From Anthopleura xanthogrammica (taxonomy: Eukaryota; Cnidaria; Anthozoa; Actiniaria; Actiniidae), in NCBI GenBank assembly GCA_964019055.1, contig OZ025211.1:6277835-6341834 (forward strand): a stretch of 64,000 nucleotides of DNA, written 5' to 3'. The position numbers and the translations under genes are program-made. Below the pieces are notes generated by a model. That model saw only the letters and a list, made by a program, of their open reading frames with translations. It was not told the origin of the DNA and ran no database searches. Positions within the stretch are counted from its first letter, which is position 1. Each line of letters starts with the position of its first letter. Of this stretch, positions 1-12,200 are shown piece by piece.

Positions 1-10
1 AGCTCTGGTC

Positions 11-111
11 AGATCATATGTGAGTTGAGTTTGTTTGATGTGTTGTTCTCTTCTGTGCTACAAGGGTTTTCTCCGGGTTCTCCAGTTTCCTCCCTCCGTA
101 AAAGTCAACAT
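11..111 (+). repeat. Truncated SINE-like repeat, 3' half
   Basis: This stretch holds a TATGTGAGT motif, a TTCTCT-CTGTGCT segment and a run close to TTCTCCGGGTTCTCC followed by CCTCCCTCCG and AAAAGTCAAC. The same block, in the same order, occurs inverted at 4366-4549, 41656-41721 and 56695-56812. The copy at 4366-4549 also has a tRNA-like head, so this copy appears to be the non-tRNA body of the same SINE family, with its 5' end missing. Similarity between copies was judged by eye. Confidence 0.55.
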
Positions 112-1552
112 GTGAGTTGAGTTGTATGCATAGAATATATTGTAGGGGTAATGTGTGTGAGTGACAGTGGGCCAAATTGGAAACCAGTATTAAGTTACTG
201 AATTTGTATCCCACTATGAAAAAGTTATTTATTTATTTATTTATTGGTAACTATACTTTTTTTTGTCTGTCAGTGGGAGTAACCTTGATGATATAACATT
301 ATTACTGACAACGTGCAACATTACATGCTCTTTTTAATCAGAACACATAGTTGCAATAGTTATCACAAAATATATACTGTCTAACCTGCCTTGGAAGGTA
401 TCTTGGAGTTGAGGAGTTCCGACTCACAACTTTTCTAAAAATTTGTCCAAATAAGGCCAGTACTTAGAGCATTTTTTGATCTATAATTCATTCGTTGATA
501 CCTGCAGAATTCAATAAATCCCTAAGTGTTTACCGTCTCACGAAACTACCAGACTTCAGTTCATTTCTATTACGCACTATTAGCTAGACATAATAATGAT
601 TACGTCAACATTGAATTTACTAGTAAGTGACATGTGCTTTTATTGTACTCCTCAGGGAACACGTCATAATTTCAATATTTAATTTGTAAACCTAATTAAA
701 ATTCTGCAATGAAAGTCTACACGTTCAATCAGGTTCAATTAAGGAAGTTAACTGTGGTTATAAAATTCTTCAATTCTTATTAATTTTTTTTCTCGCTATT
801 TTCATATCATATATATAAGCTTACATGTTTCAAGCTAATACATGTACTTCCTCAATATAATAATATACCCTGAATCTCCCATTGTTTTCAAACAGTGCCA
901 ATTCCAATTCTATTCTCTAATCCAAGAATTCAGCTCTACATAACTAATAAACAGAAAAGTTTAGGAAAAAGAACAAAGGATAAAATAGATATTTTACTGT
1001 AGTACCAATAGTCCTTATTTTTAAATTCGAAAGATCAATAAAGGTTAAGAACCGTACAAATTACAGCTTACCGATTTAGAACTGTTGTCGTTCTACGTTA
1101 CTATGAATAAATAAATACAAAGGCAAATAAAGAGAGATCAGAAGAGATTAGGTTCAGGTATTGAGATTAAGATCTTGGCTGGTACGATAAAGATTTTTGT
1201 CTAACAAGACTACTGTAGGTGGATATGAAATGTCAGAGGACCAGTTGAATTGTCTAAATTTTGAGAACTTAAAAAATCTAATTTATGAAGGCAGTACGGT
1301 AAGACCTTAAGAATTAAAACGATATCCTCTTTATTCTTGAAAGTAACGTTTAAAGAATAGTTTTAAAAAGATAAGGCACAATAAAAATAGAATTAATAGT
1401 GGTGTATTAAGTTTGAAGCATTTTAGCATCTTGTAGAAACAAGATGAACTGTTGACACTATTGCTTGTCAAGTATCTTAAAATTCAAACTATTTGGATCC
1501 TATTTTTACCTCTGAATTACAAATGACAGTTTATAAACTCAACAACACTCAC
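112..1552. other. AT-rich stretch with no convincing gene
   Basis: No long open frame or known domain is visible on either strand. The sequence is strongly AT-rich, with a short ATTT run near 225-243. On the minus strand a short open block at about 388-412, followed by a possible GT donor, could be a small exon downstream of the candidate signal-anchor exon at 1553-1706. Its acceptor is poor, so it is not called. Confidence 0.5.
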
Positions 1553-1706
1553 CAGCGGAACTTCCTTGAATTGTTCCAGCGATAAAGACAGCAAAGAAAA
1601 TCACTATAAACAATCGCAGGGAACGTAAACAAATATCGCAAGGACTTCGCCATGGCTTCTGCATTTTCCCCTCAAAGTCTTTAAATCCTGAACTAAACAG
1701 CTCCAT
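1553..1706 (-). CDS. Possible 5' coding exon with signal-anchor segment
   Basis: Reading the minus strand from an ATG at 1706 gives about 51 codons ending at a strong splice donor (CTG|GTGAGT) at 1553/1552, in phase 1. The peptide starts MELFSSGFKDFEGKMQKPW, has a CDIC motif and then a hydrophobic stretch (LFIVIFFAVFIAGTI) of about 15-17 residues. That looks like an uncleaved signal anchor or signal peptide. A second in-frame ATG lies at 1664. The open frame extends upstream to about 1742 (KPPPNEYEEM) before a stop, so an internal exon is also possible. The remaining exons would lie at lower coordinates or outside the window. I recognise no family; the call rests on the donor, the open frame and the hydrophobic segment only. 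Confidence 0.33.
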
Positions 1707-2383
1707 CTCTTCATATTCGTTTGGTGGTGGTTTCTGGAAGCATCTAATGGAGCTACAGCGTTAACAGTTTCGAATAAGCTTTGCGAAAGTCAAGGAACTG
1801 AAGAAACTCCAACCAACCTTCAACGCTCCCCTTCCTTCCGCCATATCATGCCGCTCTTCGAAGACTCTCACGTGATTCCTTACACTACCCCACATAGTAC
1901 ACGTTTTGCTCTTCCTGTCCCCCTCCCCTTCAAATAAAAAATTAAAATGATAAAAAATAAATCCCTCGAACTTTGTCGATTTAAATAACATTCTTCTTAA
2001 ACAAATTTTACCCATACAAAAATATTTTATTATCAAAGTATCACCTAAGTTAGACAACTAGATATTGTTGTCGTTTATAACAATATTTAATGAAAGAGTA
2101 ATTTATTATGATTATATTGTATATCAAAATTATAGGATAACATTTTTTCGAGATAAACTTAGTAATATTATTTGCACCTTTATATAGAAAAGCTATGATT
2201 ACAACTGTCCACACCAGAAAAGCCACGAAAATATATCGAAAACTATGTTTTACAACAACAAAATAGCCCAAAAATATCTAGGTTTTTGTTCGATTTTCTT
2301 CCGTAAATTTATACTATGTAGGACTATTTTTTCTTTGCCCCAAAAATATCACAAAAATACGATTATTTTCTGATGGTGGTAGA

Positions 2384-2389
2384 TTTATT
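2384..2389 (-). promoter_or_regulatory. Candidate polyadenylation signal (AATAAA) of the PTTG1IP-like gene
   Basis: On the minus strand an AATAAA hexamer lies about 160 bases past the stop codon at 2551. Spacing and orientation fit the 3' end of the PTTG1IP-like transcript. In AT-rich DNA such hexamers also arise by chance. Confidence 0.35.
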
Positions 2390-2550
2390 TATCTTAGAAA
2401 CATGAAAAAACAAATAGAAAGCCATTTTGTACCATTACAAAAATATGTAGCTGTGAATAAAGGGCAATGTTTTTACAATCAGTGGTAAACAGTTGTTCGT
2501 CTATTTGTCCTGAAATTACTGTAGGTTATAGGATTATTCAGGCTGCAATT

Positions 2551-3069
2551 TTACTCATCGCTAAGGCGCTCATATCCACCAGAAGATTTCAGGCCATATT
2601 TTTTTCGAATGTTGTCAGCTTTAGCTTGCCTGTCGTTTCGACGTTGTGAATGCAGCGCTTGCATTTCATCTCGCTTTCTCTTGAGCTTAATATCCTGTTT
2701 GTCGTGTCGTTTTTGCTTCCATTTCTTGTACCTTCGACAACAGCAGCAGTAAATGCAACAACAGAAGAAAATCAGAACGAACGCAGCTAAAGAGGGAACC
2801 AGGATCATCAAGATGAAACCAGAGATTTTACATTGGCCATAGTACCAATCCTTATGTGGACAATTGCGAGGCACTATCTTGGTCCAACCTGGATAATGAA
2901 TACATTCAGCTGAACTTTTACACCAGTAACATGCAGTCTGATCAGTACACGATGAGCAGGAACTGTTAAATTTACTGCAATCCGTCTCTGCGGAAACTGG
3001 ACTCGTGAAATGAACAAGAGTGAAAGTAAACACGAACAAAACAACCAAGATCTTCATCTCCAAACCCAT
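2551..3069 (-). CDS. PTTG1IP: PTTG1IP-like (PBF-type) single-pass membrane protein
   Basis: This is a 172-residue protein when started at the ATG at 3069; an in-frame ATG at 3057 would place the signal peptide exactly at the start, and a frame open to 3213 is probably 5' UTR. The order is signal peptide (MKILVVLFVFTFTLVHF, ending near PVSAE), a small cysteine-rich PSI-like domain (CSKFNSSCSSC, ACYWC, AECIHYPGW, NCPHK, GQC), one membrane segment (FILMILVPSLAAFVLIFF), a juxtamembrane cysteine cluster (CCCIYCCCC), then a basic, probably coiled-coil tail with the family-typical IRKKYGL near the C-terminus. Human PTTG1IP is about 180 residues with the same order. The family is a type I membrane glycoprotein that binds securin and influences its nuclear entry; that role is family knowledge. 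The whole protein lies in one exon, unlike the multi-exon vertebrate gene. Confidence 0.85.
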   Translation of the reverse strand: MGLEMKILVVLFVFTFTLVHFTSPVSAETDCSKFNSSCSSCTDQTACYWCKSSAECIHYPGWTKIVPRNCPHKDWYYGQCKISGFILMILVPSLAAFVLIFFCCCIYCCCCRRYKKWKQKRHDKQDIKLKRKRDEMQALHSQRRNDRQAKADNIRKKYGLKSSGGYERLSDE

Positions 3070-4365
3070 AATTTGGCTCTTGATCAATAGATCTATCGGC
3101 AAGGTATCAATGGAACTTTCTTTAAGAGATATCAGGGCTTTTTCTTGTCCTTCAAGTTCTTGTACAAGAGAAATTCCAACGGTAAAAAGTCCGCGTAGTT
3201 CAAAGCTCCTCAAGATATTGCCAAGGTATAGAGAAAACGGTTATGTCGCTTTCTCAACTCAGTTTTCAAGTCCTTTGACTCAAGGAACTCAAGGAAACCA
3301 ACAATACAATTCCTCAATCTTCCTCTCTAGCAACAGAAAGTACTAAGTGGTACCTTAGAAGACGAAAATAATGTATAATCATTAACTCCAGCTCTCTCTA
3401 TCCATCAATGATCGGTCAAGAGTTCAGATCTTGGGGTGTATGCTAATACTATTATGACGTCAAAGACAACAGGACAAAATTAAGGCAAGGGGAACTAGGG
3501 GATGGGAGGGTGAAGACAGTATATTATTTTTTCCTATTTCAATTTGAATTCTAAGTATTTTCTTAATAAATAATAAAGCTCAATAAACCTGATTTATGTT
3601 GTTAAATATCCATGATATCGAGCGCTTGAAATGTGAAAATTTCTTGGTGTTTCTTGAGAGAGCATTTTTCTTCCTTTCCCCTACCCCCTACATCTTTTTT
3701 TGTCCTTTATCAGCGGTGCGGAAAAAAGTTGGGTGTGAGACACATGGTCACGATTCAGTTGTTATTTTTTTAGCGACATTTAAATTGCTTTGCAATGCAA
3801 ATGCGTAAAAATGTTGACAGTCAATTGTCTACTCGTATAATAGAGAGGATTAAGGTTCATTCCAATATTGATTAGGCGGGCTAAAAAAGCTATACCCTAT
3901 AATTTTTATTCAACTGATATTCTGATTTACAGTATATGATATTATCATCATCATCATCATCATAATCACCACCACTATCTCTATATCGTCCTCGGTACGT
4001 ATCATTATCATCATTATTAATTAATCATCATTTATTGTCATCATAATTTTAAGCATCATCGATATCATGTACGATCATTTAAGAAATAAAACATTTTCTC
4101 CGATGCCTTCATAGCCTGGTGAAAACCGAGGCTACGCGTTTGGGAGAATTCGAGAGCAGATCAGTGAAAACCCGAGACGAGGTCTTTTAAAAAATACTTA
4201 AAAAATGCTTGTTACGTCATTTCCGTGCCTTCATAGCGTGATGAAAACACAGCTCTCGACCAATGAGAGCGCGCGTACTATCTTAAGTATTTTTTAAAAA
4301 TGAATGACGAATGAGAATTAACAGTTGATTCCACAGAGTGGCTCTTCTTCCACTGCATTTTAATT

Positions 4366-4549
4366 AGAATTTAGAAGTTGATTTTTGCGGAGGGAGGGAA
4401 AAACGGAGAACCCGGAAAAACCATCGAAGCACAGGAGAGAACCAAAAAAACAACTCTACTCACATATGACACCGAGCCCAGCGGGGTACGCTCGAACTCC
4501 GGTCGCCTTGGTGAGAGGCGAGCGCTCTCACCGCTACGCCATGCCACCT
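4366..4549 (-). repeat. tRNA-derived SINE, near full length
   Basis: Read on the minus strand from about 4549, the element opens with a tRNA-like head: a box A-like TAGCGGTGAGAGC, then a box B-like GGAGTTCGAGC followed by a C run. A body follows that is shared with the copies at 11-111, 41656-41721 and 56695-56812 (GGTTCTCTCCTGTGCT, TTTTTCCGGGTTCTCC, CCTCCCTCCGCAAAAATCAA). It ends in AACTTCTAAATTCTAATT. Box A and box B spacing fits an RNA polymerase III promoter. Metazoan SINEs with a deeply conserved central domain are known; whether this is one of them needs a database comparison. Confidence 0.65.
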
Positions 4550-5816
4550 ATGCTTCATCGTTATCAGTCGATGTATTATTAATCTTCAATCATCATCACC
4601 ACCAACATCGTCGTCATCATTCATTATTATTTTTTATCACCATTATCGTCATCACCATCACCATTATAGGTAGAGATTTGAAACGGAACCAGAAATGAGT
4701 ATAATACAGTTTTGGCGCTCAAACATCTACTTCCGTTTCCTGAGGAAGTAAATTCGACGCGCGTGCGCCCATACTGGCATCACCACAATCATCATCACTT
4801 TTATCATTATCTATCATTACATGCAATTTTTTAACATTAATTTTAATCATTATCATCATACAAAGTACATTTTATATATTTTTAAATCATCGTGAAGATC
4901 ATCGTGAAGATGACAGGAGCTCTAGACCTTTGACTTTCTTTATACCTTCACACAGTTAACACTGCGATGGAAAAACAAGAGAGGTAAGATTGTCTTGCAG
5001 GATATAGTTCTATCAGAGTTAACGTCAACGTGAAGCTGAATCATGCGCGGCACCACATTTCCTTTTTCAATCATTTTTGTGCGCGCGCAGCTGTACTGGA
5101 TTAGCTTCCGTCAGCTTCCGCTACGTTATACCTATTTTTACCGTGTTTGAATTCCTCAAATTTTTAGCACAAAGCATGATGGGAAACTGAGTCCTTACGC
5201 TTTTTTGGCTCCTCTCGAAAATTTCTCTGTCAATTCTTCCTTAGAAATTTTCTATGGAAATGATAGTATTCAGTTCAACAGACTAAACTAACACGAAACT
5301 AACAGAGTAATTTTTTTCTGATATTTCCGTTGATTTCCCTGTTCCATTTTTATTTTTGCAGGACTCAGTTTCCCACAGTGCTTTGTGAGCTGTGATGCAC
5401 ATTGCCTATTCAGGTGGATCATTTCTTTTAGTTGCCGCGCGCCTGATTTATATGTGTGTATATAACCGAAACCTATCCATATTGTATCACGAGTGCGTTC
5501 TTGTTTTATGGCTAGAGCCGTTTTGTGTGCACAGTGCGCCGTCGCTGTAGGCCCGTGTACATGCACGGCACACAACATCACGGTACAGCACTGACAACCT
5601 TTGACCAATCATTGCTCACCCAAAATGCTCACTACACGGCACCCGTCATGGTCAAGGCAAGGCACCTTCGTCCGTATCATCAGTATTTTTATCATTTTTA
5701 CTGTTATTTACGAAATCCGCCTTAATATCATTGATCAAAAAGAACCTCGTTTGATGTTTGCGCCGTTTTTCTGTGTCGAATATTTTTATGCGCGCACTTT
5801 GTTTGCACCATACCTA

Positions 5817-5921
5817 TAGACCCCTTGCGAAATGCACTAATTACAGCTCCATATCTGGGTGTTTTTCATTGTTTTAATCCCCGGGTGCACGCGTACGTGG
5901 GGATTTAGTGCAAGGGGTCTA
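5817..5921. mobile_element. Short foldback (MITE-like) element
   Basis: The left end TAGACCCCTTGC-GCACTAA and the right end TTTAGTGCAAGGGGTCTA are inverted copies of each other, with a small insertion in the left arm, around an 70-base centre. The size and terminal inverted repeats suit a non-autonomous DNA element, with TA at both edges. A looser pair of AGACCCCT/AGGGGTCT ends occurs at about 53819-53937 and may be a relative. Confidence 0.45.
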
Positions 5922-7639
5922 TTTTACCGCGTAGTAAGAGGACTTACCTGATCGACCTAGTATCACTGTAATCACCGTCTGCACGTGTATCTTTTGATCG
6001 GAAGCCGGTTTGCTGTCACCGTGAACCGCTTGCGCCTCAAAGAGGATTGTTTTATATGCGCACTGTGCTTGAAGATAGCATTCAGTTTCACCTCTCACTG
6101 GAACTGACTTACAAAGCTGTGTGTTCTTAAGCTAGCAGATTTCGTATGATTGTAAAAAGTCAGGGCACCCCGCAAGTGCCTGACGCACGGAAATAACGAC
6201 TGATCTGGACGATCCACCAGTACGTCGCATCGGTCACAGCGCGTATTATCAATCACCCACAGTCATCCAATCAAACAGTTTATTCTTTGATACCGCCATG
6301 TTCACAGCGAATAACCAACCAGGCCGCGTCTTGCAACGGTGGCATTGATGGTTTGCACTCATCCCAACTGGGTCAGAAGAGGGTCAGAAGACCAAAATGG
6401 CGGCCATCTTGGTAGTATTAACAAAGGAAACTATTATAACAAACCTTTTGTAAAATACCACCAAAATGGCAGCGGTGACGTAAAATGAAAACGAAAATTG
6501 TCACTCTCCTCTCACCTCTACTGGGGTCTGGGGTTCGATTTGTCGTGACGTTCCTAACTTAGATCAGCTCAGCTGCAATGTGTGAATTAGTCGCGCCCTG
6601 ACTTCAGTATAGATCAGCCCAGAGGTTGTGTCAGGGTTCGATCTGTGAATTAGCCATGCCCTGATTTTGATCAGGCAAGAGGTTGTTTCAGGGTTCGATA
6701 TGTGAATTAACCGTGCCCTGCCTTTTTGGGTGTGAGGATTCTGAGGACCATAAGCACTTAGTTCGAGGGGGAAATAAGCTCAAACACTATTCATTTTTTA
6801 GTGTTGTTTATTTCTAATTAAATAGTGAGGATAGTCGTTATCCTGTTCTGAATACCAATACATGCAATAGTAAACAATGGTTTAGAAATAGCCCAGCATT
6901 TAAAATGATATATTAATGCTCCTAACAATCTGGGATGAAAGCAGCTTCGATCGGAAGGTCTACCAACTCAATCTTACGACTTTTAAAGAATAAATAAAAT
7001 ACACATAAGAATATTAAAATAACCACACTTAAAATCACCGAAACACACAAAAAATACACACACGCACGGCCACACTCGTTTAAAATCGATAACTCGAGAT
7101 ATAAACCAAGAGGCTTTAAAATATAGAAGAATTAGAAGAATAATTCGCTGCTTCTACTGGATTAATCTGACTTGTTACGAGAAGGGCGAAGAAGTCACGT
7201 TGAGAAAAACGTCCATACAAACGAAACGTCATCATTGTCTATATAAGGTAATAAAACATCATTGATGTCCATAATTGGTAGTGAAAATCATCAATGTCCA
7301 TATAAGGCCGTCGTCGTCACCATTAGTGGCCATATTAGGTCATGTAAAAACCATTCATGAACTTACAAGGTCTAGTATTAAACCTCGAATATTTGACTCG
7401 GGAGTCCAAAGTCAGCTTAGCTTCATTGAATTACGAATTTTAGAATTTAAAGTGCTAGCTAATATTTACACATTTTTTTTTTTACAAATTGGAAGATAAG
7501 AGAGAATTGGTTTAAAATTTTCTAAATAATCTAAAGCTTGAGAAACGCATGACCAAGATCGATACGCACACTGCCGATCGAGAGCGAGCGAAAAGGATTA
7601 TGGTCGTGATTTCAGAAAAGCGGACTTTCCTATTCGTGT

Positions 7640-7845
7640 GACGTCATAGCAGCCATGTTGATTGAGTAACAAAAGGGTTTGCCCTTGTTTTTGTTTCTCG
7701 TGTTAACCAACATGGCGGCCACGTCTGTTGTTATTTTATTTCCGTTTGAAGATGAGTGATGTGATAGCCGCCATGTTTGATGACTTTTTACAAAAGTTTC
7801 GTCTTGGTTTCTTTTGTTTCATCATCAAAATGGCGGCCATGTTTT
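7640..7845. promoter_or_regulatory. Cluster of YY1-like ATGGCGGC motifs
   Basis: Four motif copies occur in about 200 bases: GCAGCCATGTT near 7648, AACATGGCGGCC at 7709-7720, GCCGCCATGTT at 7767-7777 and AAAATGGCGGCCAT at 7827-7840. They alternate in orientation. The core matches the known YY1 consensus (AANATGGCGGC). Flanks are partly similar, so the cluster may have arisen by local duplication. Function is inferred only from motif density. Confidence 0.3.
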
Positions 7846-9230
7846 TACACCAAAAATTCAGAAACTTGTTACTTTTTTATCCACGAACCTTATTATTAAT
7901 CCTTTCGCCCTCTTTCTTAAAGCAGAGTGCATTTTTTTACTTTTTTTACTGAAATAAATAAATAAAGGTTCATCGTCTAAGAACCATTTTATGTTCCGAC
8001 ACACTCGAATAAAAAACCTTGAAATTCGCGTTCTCGTTATCACGTTCACAACTCTCACAATTAGAGATTGTGTTTTTTAAACTCCTGGAACACGATTCAC
8101 ATATCGTGAATGATATTCCAACCCGTCCATACGATTCAAATTACCCTGATATCCTGTAGAAGCAACGCGCTTCGTCTATTCTCGAGTTCACTTGCATTGC
8201 TTCCAAAAATCTCGTTCGAAAGCATTCCCCTCAGGCCATTCGCCGCTCGGGCTCGGGCTCGGCCGCGCAGCCCTGGAGGTTCTACCCTGTTCCATATGCA
8301 ATTGCTTTTTTGCAATTGCCCTGTATCTAATATCTGTCCTATAGCTTTGTACAAAATAATACATAAGAATACATATATCTATATATGTATATATAATGTC
8401 AGTATATATTAAGGTTTGAAAAAAGTAAAAATACGCTTTTATGTAAAACAATCGTGAATTCCGATTGCTCCAGAATTTGTCGCAATACGAAGACGGCGAT
8501 AATATGTATTAATCTGAAGATCCTTATATTAATTTGAAGAGCATGCAGACTGCATACACGAGGTCGAGGCACTAGTGACACGTGCACTGCACGTGACCAA
8601 CTAGATTATTACCCAGACTTCCTGACGGCGACAGCTTTGTTGAAAATTCCGCGCGCAAAGTGATTTCTTCTTGAATGAAAATTGTACAAATTGAAAGAGA
8701 GTTTGACTGAGTCCCCAGAAGTTCTAATTTTTATCGACAACTTGCTCTTGACTTGTGCTATTTTTGTTATTATAGCCGTTTAGAAAGTTGCAAATCGGCT
8801 TGTTCTCTGTTGGTACATGTAGAAGAAGAGCCGGTTTCTTTTCATCTTTCCGTCCATTAACTTTGGACCTTTTTCAGTTATTGCGCTGTTACTTGTACTG
8901 GGATTTTCTCTGCGTCTAATTGAGTCCCCTCCGTAGTTTTCAGGCCACTGAGAAAACGTTTTTCCTTGGTCTCCTATTTTGTCGTTCTTTCACCTGTTGA
9001 TCAGTTCCACTTCTGGTTTCTGAGATACCCAATAAGTAGAAAACGTTGTTTCTTCTCAATTTGGTCTCTCTTAAATACGATGCTTTTTCCCCTCGATCGA
9101 TAGGGACAACGCAATTGTTTAATCTACTCAACAATTTCCTAACTCAAGTAATAAATTCCGAATATAAGCGTCTGTAACACAGACGACGTAAAACATATTT
9201 GCCTGTATGTTGTAATCCCTTCCGTAGCTG

Positions 9231-12200
9231 TTAAATGGCTGTGTGCGATGACGGGGATCGATCGTTACAATTCTCGTATCTTCTGTTTCCTGCATCGTGT
9301 ATATTATTAGGAACAGTCACAGTCTCATAATCTGGCATTGTTACGACAGCTGACGTCGTTACATTATTCGGTTGCTTCTTCTCGTTGTTGTTCCCCTTTG
9401 AATTCAAAAACGGGCTGGTTCTAACGTCATTCATTTCCACGTGATCCACGCAGTTCTCGTGCTTATGCGTCGGCGGCTCAGACAACGATCGAGTTCGTTT
9501 CATACATTTGCCGTTGTAGCTGTTTCGATTATAGCACGCGTTATCACAAACCGCTGCTAATGAGAGAGACGAGGAGAGTGGAGACCCAGATGGGGTACAT
9601 ATAGGAGAGTTAGGCTTGGGTGATCGCCTTGCGACGGGCTCGCCTTTGTATGTGTATTCCATTTCAACAAATTGACGCGCCTAAGACAGATACAACAAGA
9701 CATTAATTAGGGCCATTTAAACGGGGGGGGGGGGGGGGGGGAAGAAGCGTCTTAATTAAGGCGCAAACTGACGGTATAAACGGTACACTGAAATGTAAGT
9801 AACAGACAAACTAATACGAAGTGCGTCACTTTTGGTAAACACTATTTATCAATGTTTTCACGGGGTCTAGACATCGTCGCTACCATTTTCTAAATATGTA
9901 GAGGGTTTCTGCAACAGCCATGTTGGGTCCCAATTTTCGATTTTCGAGATGCGCAAACGCTTTCAAAATATCGCTGGCACAGACTGATAAAAAGAGGCAT
10001 TTTCGGGCAAGAGCATGCGCGAAAATCGCTCGAAATATTTTCCGGGAATATTTTTGAAAGCGCTCGCGCATCTCGAAAATGGTCTAATTTGTGACTCTAT
10101 GTTATAAAACAAGATGTCGCGAGCATCTTTCGCGACATGGCGGGTAACGGCGTTCACTGACCGCATTCAATCGGCCGATCAGCTGCGCCATTGCTTAGCG
10201 ACTTACCGTTGCTTTTTCTAAACAATGCAGTAGATGATTATGCTGTTCTTCTAAATACGACGCGTCGTTATCTTTGCCTGGTATTTGCGTTAGTTCCAGA
10301 CCAGCTCCCTGAAACACGAGTTTAAGGTCAGCGGTTAAGCGATTGAATATTAAAATGAACCAAACTTTTACAAAAAGCAAAGAGTTGCAAGTAACTTTGT
10401 AACCATGGTAATCTTCATTAATATAACTACAGATAAAGTTATTTATCATTCAAATTATTTTTCCTCTCATTTTGATTGGCCGAGAGAACTGCAAATAACT
10501 GCCTACAAATAACGGTCTGCTTATGCGCATTACGGTGCAAAGCCATTTTGCTGCAAATAACGGTCTGCTCGTGCGCAGTAACGTTGCATTTGACAATGGC
10601 TCGCTTCCCTGAAAAAATGAACTGATTTCTTTGTTATTGTTTGACTCGTGCGCACTGTACCTCAAAGATTAGAAAAAATAATTTGAATGATAAAACAATT
10701 ATTGATCTCGGTTATCGTAAAATATCGAGATTTGTTAGTGTCTTGCAAGCAATTATTCTCCCTCTGCCTTCGGCACCGACAAATAATTGCTTGCTCGCCA
10801 CTAACAAATCACGATATTTTGCTCAACCTCGTCCAATAATTGCTTAATAGCTTACCAGTGGGACATTCGTTTTATCAGGCGGAGAAACAAGCGCCGTCCC
10901 TGCCATAGTTTTAGATATAGAAACTCTTGCTTTCTGTTATAAAGAAATAAAAAATGGAATCAGCCCAACATTCTGTATTTAACAATACTCCAGTTTCAAT
11001 TTCTCTGCTGCGTGTACGTATTCTATTCCTGCGATAGCTAGACGACAAATCTAAGTTCTTCATTTTCCGCCCCAAATGACGCAATTTGAGAGTAAGTTCA
11101 GTAACTGACCTTGTGAGCTTTTCTCTTGTCTGCTCTTTGATTTTGTAAGTAAATTCTACTGAAATTGGAGACTATAACAGGCACTGGAAGGGCTATTACC
11201 AGCACACCACTCAGTGAACATAAACTGCCCACAATTTTGCCAGGGACAGTTGTTGGTACCATATCACCATATCTGGGGGAAAACAACAATACGAGTATTA
11301 ACTATTTTATAACAATAATTTATTAGATTTAGTTTAAAGAGCGGTTTTCGTATGAGTGGAAAACGTACGGACGTTATTGACAGCACGTTCACGGTACGAC
11401 ATCCCGTAACATTGAAATGGTTTCCCATTGTCTTACAGTAATTCATCCAATCACAACGAAGTTTAGTTACGGCTACGACAACAACTCTATTGCGCATATT
11501 TTTATAGAGGAGTTTAATATCATGTGACCAAGCATTCTGATTGGCTGCACACCCTCTGGTTCAAAGAATGTCATCAATTCCGTGCCGTGATATTTCCTAC
11601 GAAATCCCTTTTAAACCCTATATTCTCGTGTTCTTAAGGAAAAACATTTTCTCATTAAATGAGTTATCAACTTCGGGAACGAAGTACTTATTACAGAGTA
11701 GGTATGTCTGTTGTGGTGCGTCAACTACTTTTGTTGCTTAAATGTTTGTATTACGCCCTTTATATTTTTGGGCGCAATGTTCCCCAATTTAAACCACTCG
11801 GGAATAAGATTCTTGCTAGATTGACATCCACATATTAGCATACAGTATCATCTCAAGTATAAGCGGCAAGTAAAGAAATAATACTCAAGGGAATGACAAG
11901 TGGACTGAAATGGAAAAACATCACGTCCGAAGTAACCGGGTCAATTCTATAGTCGTCAATGTGAATGTTTCTTTTCAGATGTAACAGTTTAATAAAGAAG
12001 TCATACTCAAGAGAATGACACGTGGTCTGAAATGGAATGTATCACGTCTAAAATAACCGGGTTAATTCTAGTCGTCAATGTGAATGTTTCTTTTCAGATG
12101 TAACAGTTGAATAAAGAAGTAATACTCAAGGAAATGACACGTGGTCTGAAATGGAATGTATCACGTCTAAAATAACCGGGTCAATTCTAGTCGTCAATGT

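Larger units (their letters stand above)
3214..9230. other. Intergenic region with repeats; no gene seen
   Basis: Nothing with convincing coding character was found between the PTTG1IP-like 5' end and the Shal 3' end. Contents seen: ATC-rich simple repeats near 3940-3985 and 4585-4670; a SINE at 4366-4549; two similar segments near 4105-4160 and 4218-4290 sharing CTTCATAGC-TG-TGAAAAC; a foldback element at 5817-5921; a degenerate three-fold repeat at about 6520-6725 with GGTTCGAT-TGTGAATTA and GCCCTG; and ATGGCGGC motif clusters at 6.39-6.47 and 7.64-7.84 kb. A near-palindromic double E-box lies at 8579-8595. Short open frames here have no recognisable domain. Confidence 0.5.

Noticed and set aside
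4470..4549. tRNA gene on the minus strand
   Set aside because: Box A and B-like motifs are present but the cloverleaf is not intact and a SINE body follows directly, so it is a SINE head.
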